A stretch of 10,514 bases of DNA from Thiomargarita sp. (GTDB lineage Bacteria; Pseudomonadota; Gammaproteobacteria; Beggiatoales; Beggiatoaceae): NCBI GenBank assembly GCA_020721025.1, contig DYNO01000051.1, positions 1-10,514 of the forward strand, given 5' to 3'. The translations under genes and the position numbers were made by a program. Each line of letters opens with the position of its first letter. Positions within the stretch are counted from its first letter, which is position 1. Shown here in pieces: positions 7,698 through 10,514 of this stretch. The notes beneath the pieces are model-generated. The model was not told the DNA's origin. It saw only the letters and a program-made list of their open reading frames with translations, and searched no databases.

Positions 7698-7782
7698 ATT
7701 GATTTCCTAATCTGTTGATAATAATAATTTTTTGCCGGATGTTTCAATGACTCATCATATTCAATTTGTCCTGCCAGCATTT

Positions 7783-8298
7783 TTAGCAGGAAAGTTGTTC
7801 TTCTAACAGCATGATTTCACGATGTAATTTATCAAGAAATTGTAATTTTTTCACTGTATCTCGTGCAATCGCATAATTCATCTGCTGAAAGTGCAGGGTG
7901 AGGGTTGCGATTAATTGTTGAATTTTTTGTTCAATCTGGGTTAAAAATCGAGTTAAAACTTCAAGTTGTTTAATTTCTGCTAACGCTTCACGCAGTTCAA
8001 TTTGCTCCATCAAAAATGTAGTGTCCAGTTGCATCTCTGGTTCAACAACTGTTTGTTTATCGAGTAGTTCTAGTAAATATTGTGCCCGCAACAACGGCTG
8101 TTTGAGGGTTTGGTAGGCGGTATTGATATGAGCGGCTTGTTGTAACGCAAGTAATCGTTCCTGTTCGGGAGCACCGGCGAATTTGTCAGGGTGAATCGTC
8201 CGTTGCAAATCACGGTAGTGTCGCGCCAGATGTTCGGTGTCAATTTCAAAAGAAATCGGTAGGTTGAATAATTCAAAATAGTTTTTGTTCAACAACAT
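7783..8298 (-). CDS. hscB: Fe-S cluster co-chaperone HscB (J-domain, Hsc20)
   Basis: The 171-residue product has exactly the E. coli HscB length. The N-terminal J domain (about 5-75) begins NYFELFNLP and holds the HPD motif at 36-38, which stimulates the HscA ATPase. The C-terminal three-helix domain (about 90-171), which binds the IscU scaffold, contains LMEQIELREALAEIKQ (95-110), very like E. coli. Its role is to deliver IscU to HscA for transfer of Fe-S clusters. The usual neighbours hscA, fdx and iscA/iscU are absent from both sides. No Shine-Dalgarno is properly spaced: the nearest AGAG is about 11 nt away. A TATAAA lies 5 nt before the ATG. Confidence 0.95.
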   Translation of the reverse strand: MLLNKNYFELFNLPISFEIDTEHLARHYRDLQRTIHPDKFAGAPEQERLLALQQAAHINTAYQTLKQPLLRAQYLLELLDKQTVVEPEMQLDTTFLMEQIELREALAEIKQLEVLTRFLTQIEQKIQQLIATLTLHFQQMNYAIARDTVKKLQFLDKLHREIMLLEEQLSC

Positions 8299-8303
8299 AG
8301 TTT

Positions 8304-8309
8304 TTTATA
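8304..8309 (-). promoter_or_regulatory. Candidate -10 box immediately before hscB
   Basis: TATAAA on the - strand ends 5 nt before the hscB ATG, so transcription started from it would begin at or next to the start codon and give a leaderless message. The -35 region 17 bp upstream is only an A-run, so the call is weak. Confidence 0.22.
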
Positions 8310-8392
8310 CTCTGACATGGCAAGGATTTTTTAACGGAGATTGTGGTCACATTCATGGCGGTGACAACCCGTTATTCAAATTGAGTCAAACA

Positions 8393-8431
8393 CCACCAAG
8401 AGATTGATTTATCTGCTAAAACGATTGGTGG
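8393..8431. repeat. Inverted repeat at the 3' end of the LprI-like gene
   Basis: CCACCAA (8393-8399) pairs with TTGGTGG (8425-8431) across a 25-nt loop that includes the stop codon of the LprI-like gene. No T-run follows on the - strand. It could be a weak transcript-end structure, but a canonical terminator is not supported. Confidence 0.25.
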
Positions 8432-9015
8432 ATAAAAAAAGCGATGCGGTCGTTGAGAAATTCCCACGCACAACGGGTGTCACAACTGCTGTCATCAAGT
8501 GTTTCATTGCGTAATTCCAACCAATCTTTTTGGGACTCTTTGAGATCATTTTTGAAATTCTTGTACAATTTTGCCAATACCCCATCGGCATGACGTAATA
8601 AGCGACTGCTACAAATCTTCTTTTCCGCTTGATGCGTGGCTTTTTCGCAATCAAAACTGATTTCCTTCGGCGGACCCAACTGCGCGATTCGCTTGGCATA
8701 TTCGTACAATCCACGACATTCTGCGGACTCCACGCCAACTCGCAAACAATTATCCAACTCGTCATTACGAGATTTCAACCATAATTTTTGGTCGTCTTGC
8801 AAAATAGGCACTTCAGATTTTGGTAACGCATTCAATAAGCTATAATAGCTTTTCGACATCTCACTGTCTGCCTTGCTCAGTTCTTTGTCGCTGCAAATCA
8901 AGCGTTCCACTTCGTTCAGTTTATCTTCATTTTTGCAATTAAATCCAGCGGCATTCACTACCGTATGGCTCGACAAGATGATAAACAAAATAACTATACG
9001 ATAATTCAATAACAT
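8416..9015 (-). CDS. Secreted protein with two LprI-like (DUF1311) domains
   Basis: The 199-residue product has a short signal peptide: a hydrophobic core at about 6-20 and probable cleavage after VVNA (22). Two tandem copies of the LprI/DUF1311 domain follow. The first starts FNCKNEDKLNEVERLIC (25-41) and continues ELSKADSEMSKSYYSLL. The second starts FDCEKATHQAEKKIC (121-135) and continues LLRHADGVLAKLY, then QKDWLELRNE. Eight cysteines (27, 41, 90, 100, 123, 135, 178, 182) fall four per domain, suggesting two disulfides each. One family member (M. tuberculosis LprI) inhibits lysozyme, but most are uncharacterised, so lysozyme inhibition here is only a possibility. It is probably periplasmic. 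AAGG lies about 7 nt before the ATG. The gene is divergent from argA and 118 bp upstream of hscB. Confidence 0.85.
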   Translation of the reverse strand: MLLNYRIVILFIILSSHTVVNAAGFNCKNEDKLNEVERLICSDKELSKADSEMSKSYYSLLNALPKSEVPILQDDQKLWLKSRNDELDNCLRVGVESAECRGLYEYAKRIAQLGPPKEISFDCEKATHQAEKKICSSRLLRHADGVLAKLYKNFKNDLKESQKDWLELRNETLDDSSCDTRCAWEFLNDRIAFFIHQSF

Positions 9016-9173
9016 AAAATACCCTTGGTAGATTTTGGAAAGGCGCGTTTTTCACATTTTGTTATCGCTATCCATCATAAAGCAGGTTCGAGATCGACTG
9101 AATGAATATGTTATCATCAAAAAATCATCGGCTGTTGAATACTTGATTTTAAGATCACTGAAGAACCTGTACT
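9016..9173. other. Divergent intergenic region between the LprI-like gene and argA
   Basis: This 158-bp gap must hold the promoters of both genes, but no convincing sigma70 pair was found on either strand; a TATGAT on the - strand lacks a good -35 box. It contains two nested inverted repeats, CAGGTTC (9083-9089) with GAACCTG (9163-9169) and AAAATCA (9121-9127) with TGATTTT (9144-9150). It also has an imperfect direct repeat of the form AGATC-ACTGAA-GAA beginning at 9091 and 9152. The outer arm GAACCTG lies just before the argA start. Confidence 0.4.
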
Positions 9174-10496
9174 ATGCACACCGAAGCATCTTTTTCGCAA
9201 TTTGTTGATTGGTTTCGTAATGCTTCTCCTTACATTCACGCCCATCGTGGACATACCTTTGTTATCTCTTTTGCCGGCGAAGCAGTGCAACAACCCAAAT
9301 TTCGTCAATTTATTCATGATATTGCCTTACTCAACAGTTTGGGCATCCGTTTAGTGTTGGTTTATGGGATTCGTCCTCAAATCGAACATTGTTTGCAACA
9401 ACATGGCTTAGAAGCTCGTTATGTCAATGAGTTACGGATTACCACCGAAGCCGCTCTTCATTGTGTCAAGGCTGCCTGTGGCGATATCAGTTTGACGATT
9501 CAAAGCAATTTGTCGATGGGACTCACCAATTCTCCAACGATGAACACCGCGATCCGGGTGGCTTCGGGCAATTTCATCACCGCGCGTCCGGTGGGTGTGA
9601 GAGATGGAATCGATTACTGCTACACGGGCGAAGTGCGACGAGTCGATACCGCGGCGATTGTTCGAGAGTTAGATGCGAATTCTATCGTGTTGATTCATCC
9701 GGTGGGTTATTCGCCCACAGGTGAAATTTTTAATTTATTGGCGGAAGATGTTGCAACCGCAGTGGCAATTGCGTTGAACGCGGCAAAGTGGATTTGTTTG
9801 ACGGGAACAACCAACTTGATGGATGACGATGAACAACCGATTCGTCAATTAACATTGTTAGAAACCCAGCAATGGTTGGCGCGTTGTCAGAACTTTGAAC
9901 AGCGGCGACAGTTAAAAAATGCGGTGCGAGCGTGTCAAGGTGGGGTGAAGCGGGTGCATCTGATTTCGCAGGAGGTCGATGGGGCGATCTTACTTGAATT
10001 ATTCAGTCGGGATGGCATTGGCACGTTGATCAGCGCAGACCCGTTTGAAAATATGCGTCATGCGACAATTGAAGATGTTGGCGGTATTTTACAACTGATT
10101 CAACCGCTTGAACAAAAAGGCGTTTTAGTACGGCGGTCACGGGAAAAATTGGAAACAGAGATTGATTATTTTATGGTGCAAGAGCGAGATGGTATGATTA
10201 TCTCGTGCGCGGCATTGTACCCGTATATACAGGAAAGAATGGCAGAAATTGGTTGCTTTGCGGTGCATGACAAATATCGGGGCGAGGATCGGGGCGATGC
10301 GTTGTTAGCGTTTTTGATGCGAGAGGCAAAACAACAGGGGCTAGAAAAAGTGTTTGTGCTCACCACGCACACCGCTGATTGGTTTCGAGAACGGGGGTTT
10401 ATGCCAGTAAATTTGGATATTTTACCGGTGATACGGCGAAATTTATACAATTATCAACGACAATCGAAAGTTTTTGTAAAACCACTTGAAAAATAG
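9174..10496 (+). CDS. argA: N-acetylglutamate synthase (amino-acid N-acetyltransferase) ArgA
   Basis: This 440-residue protein is almost the length of E. coli ArgA (443). The N-terminal amino-acid-kinase-like domain (about 20-285) contains FVISFAGEAV (29-38) and LLNSLGIRLVLVYGIRPQI (52-70). The C-terminal GNAT domain (about 296-440) has the acetyl-CoA loop VHDKYRGEDRGDALL (364-378), FVLTTHTADWFRERGF (394-409) and the ArgA-typical RRNLYNYQRQSKVF (421-434). It transfers acetyl from acetyl-CoA to glutamate, the first step of arginine synthesis; in characterised ArgA the kinase-like domain binds arginine for feedback inhibition. The ribosome-binding site is weak (GAAGAA about 9 nt before the ATG), but no better in-frame start is seen. 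It is the only + strand gene and ends 18 bp before the window edge. Confidence 0.96.
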   Translation: MHTEASFSQFVDWFRNASPYIHAHRGHTFVISFAGEAVQQPKFRQFIHDIALLNSLGIRLVLVYGIRPQIEHCLQQHGLEARYVNELRITTEAALHCVKAACGDISLTIQSNLSMGLTNSPTMNTAIRVASGNFITARPVGVRDGIDYCYTGEVRRVDTAAIVRELDANSIVLIHPVGYSPTGEIFNLLAEDVATAVAIALNAAKWICLTGTTNLMDDDEQPIRQLTLLETQQWLARCQNFEQRRQLKNAVRACQGGVKRVHLISQEVDGAILLELFSRDGIGTLISADPFENMRHATIEDVGGILQLIQPLEQKGVLVRRSREKLETEIDYFMVQERDGMIISCAALYPYIQERMAEIGCFAVHDKYRGEDRGDALLAFLMREAKQQGLEKVFVLTTHTADWFRERGFMPVNLDILPVIRRNLYNYQRQSKVFVKPLEK

Positions 10497-10514
10497 AGAG
10501 TTGCCAAAATATCT

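Noticed and set aside
7517..7780. 87-residue - strand frame starting at the end of hscB
   Set aside because: Most of it overlaps the well-supported CoA-binding gene in another frame, and its sequence there is unlike a protein family. Only about 27 residues fall in the gap.
7770..7790. CCTGC/GCAGG hairpin at the hscB stop codon
   Set aside because: The 5-bp stem lies over the stop codon itself and is not followed by a T-run on the - strand, so it is not a credible terminator.
8346..8365. GTCAC/GTGAC short hairpin between the LprI-like gene and hscB
   Set aside because: Five base pairs with a 10-nt loop and no T-run are within chance expectation.
8409..8765. 118-residue - strand frame inside the LprI-like gene
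   Set aside because: It is a shadow frame of a gene with a clear signal peptide and domain pattern.
9096..9150. Possible ArgR boxes (TGAAT-containing stretches) upstream of argA
   Set aside because: Only one half-site matches; the second half ATTCA is missing at the proper spacing.

Overview
The window looks like chromosomal DNA of a gammaproteobacterium. The classical fused kinase-like/GNAT N-acetylglutamate synthase (ArgA), a YcjX/YcjF pair and a 171-residue HscB are all typical of that class. Two subunits that look like a V/A-type rotary ATPase (peripheral-stalk G/H and central C/AC39) together with moderately AT-rich DNA would fit a large sulfur bacterium of the Beggiatoa/Thioploca/Thiomargarita type. 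That assignment is inference from gene content, not from a marker gene. No transposase, integrase, tRNA, rRNA or CRISPR array was seen.

Layout: one gene (argA, right end) is on the + strand. All ten others lie on the - strand in one co-directional run. In transcription order they are a secreted double LprI/DUF1311 protein, hscB, a small CoA-binding-fold protein, V-ATPase subunit G/H, V-ATPase subunit C, tsaD, an AAA ATPase of the RloA type, an RloB/TOPRIM-like protein, ycjX and ycjF. Several neighbours are tightly coupled: G/H and C share ATGA, rloA and rloB overlap by 17 bp, and ycjX and ycjF share TAATG. Non-coding gaps are all under about 225 bp.

Functional groups: (i) arginine biosynthesis entry (argA), transcribed divergently from the LprI-like gene across a 158-bp gap; (ii) housekeeping functions, Fe-S cluster delivery (hscB, here without hscA, fdx or the isc genes next to it) and the tRNA t6A modification enzyme tsaD; (iii) a fragment of a V/A-ATPase operon carrying only two subunits; (iv) a two-gene module, ATPase plus TOPRIM-like effector, resembling RloAB/AbiL-type anti-phage systems, placed between tsaD and ycjXF; (v) the envelope-stress-associated pair ycjX-ycjF. 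The defence-like pair is the clearest accessory element. It has its own plausible promoter and ends only 29 bp before ycjX, so read-through into ycjXF is likely. No strong intrinsic terminator was found anywhere in the window.
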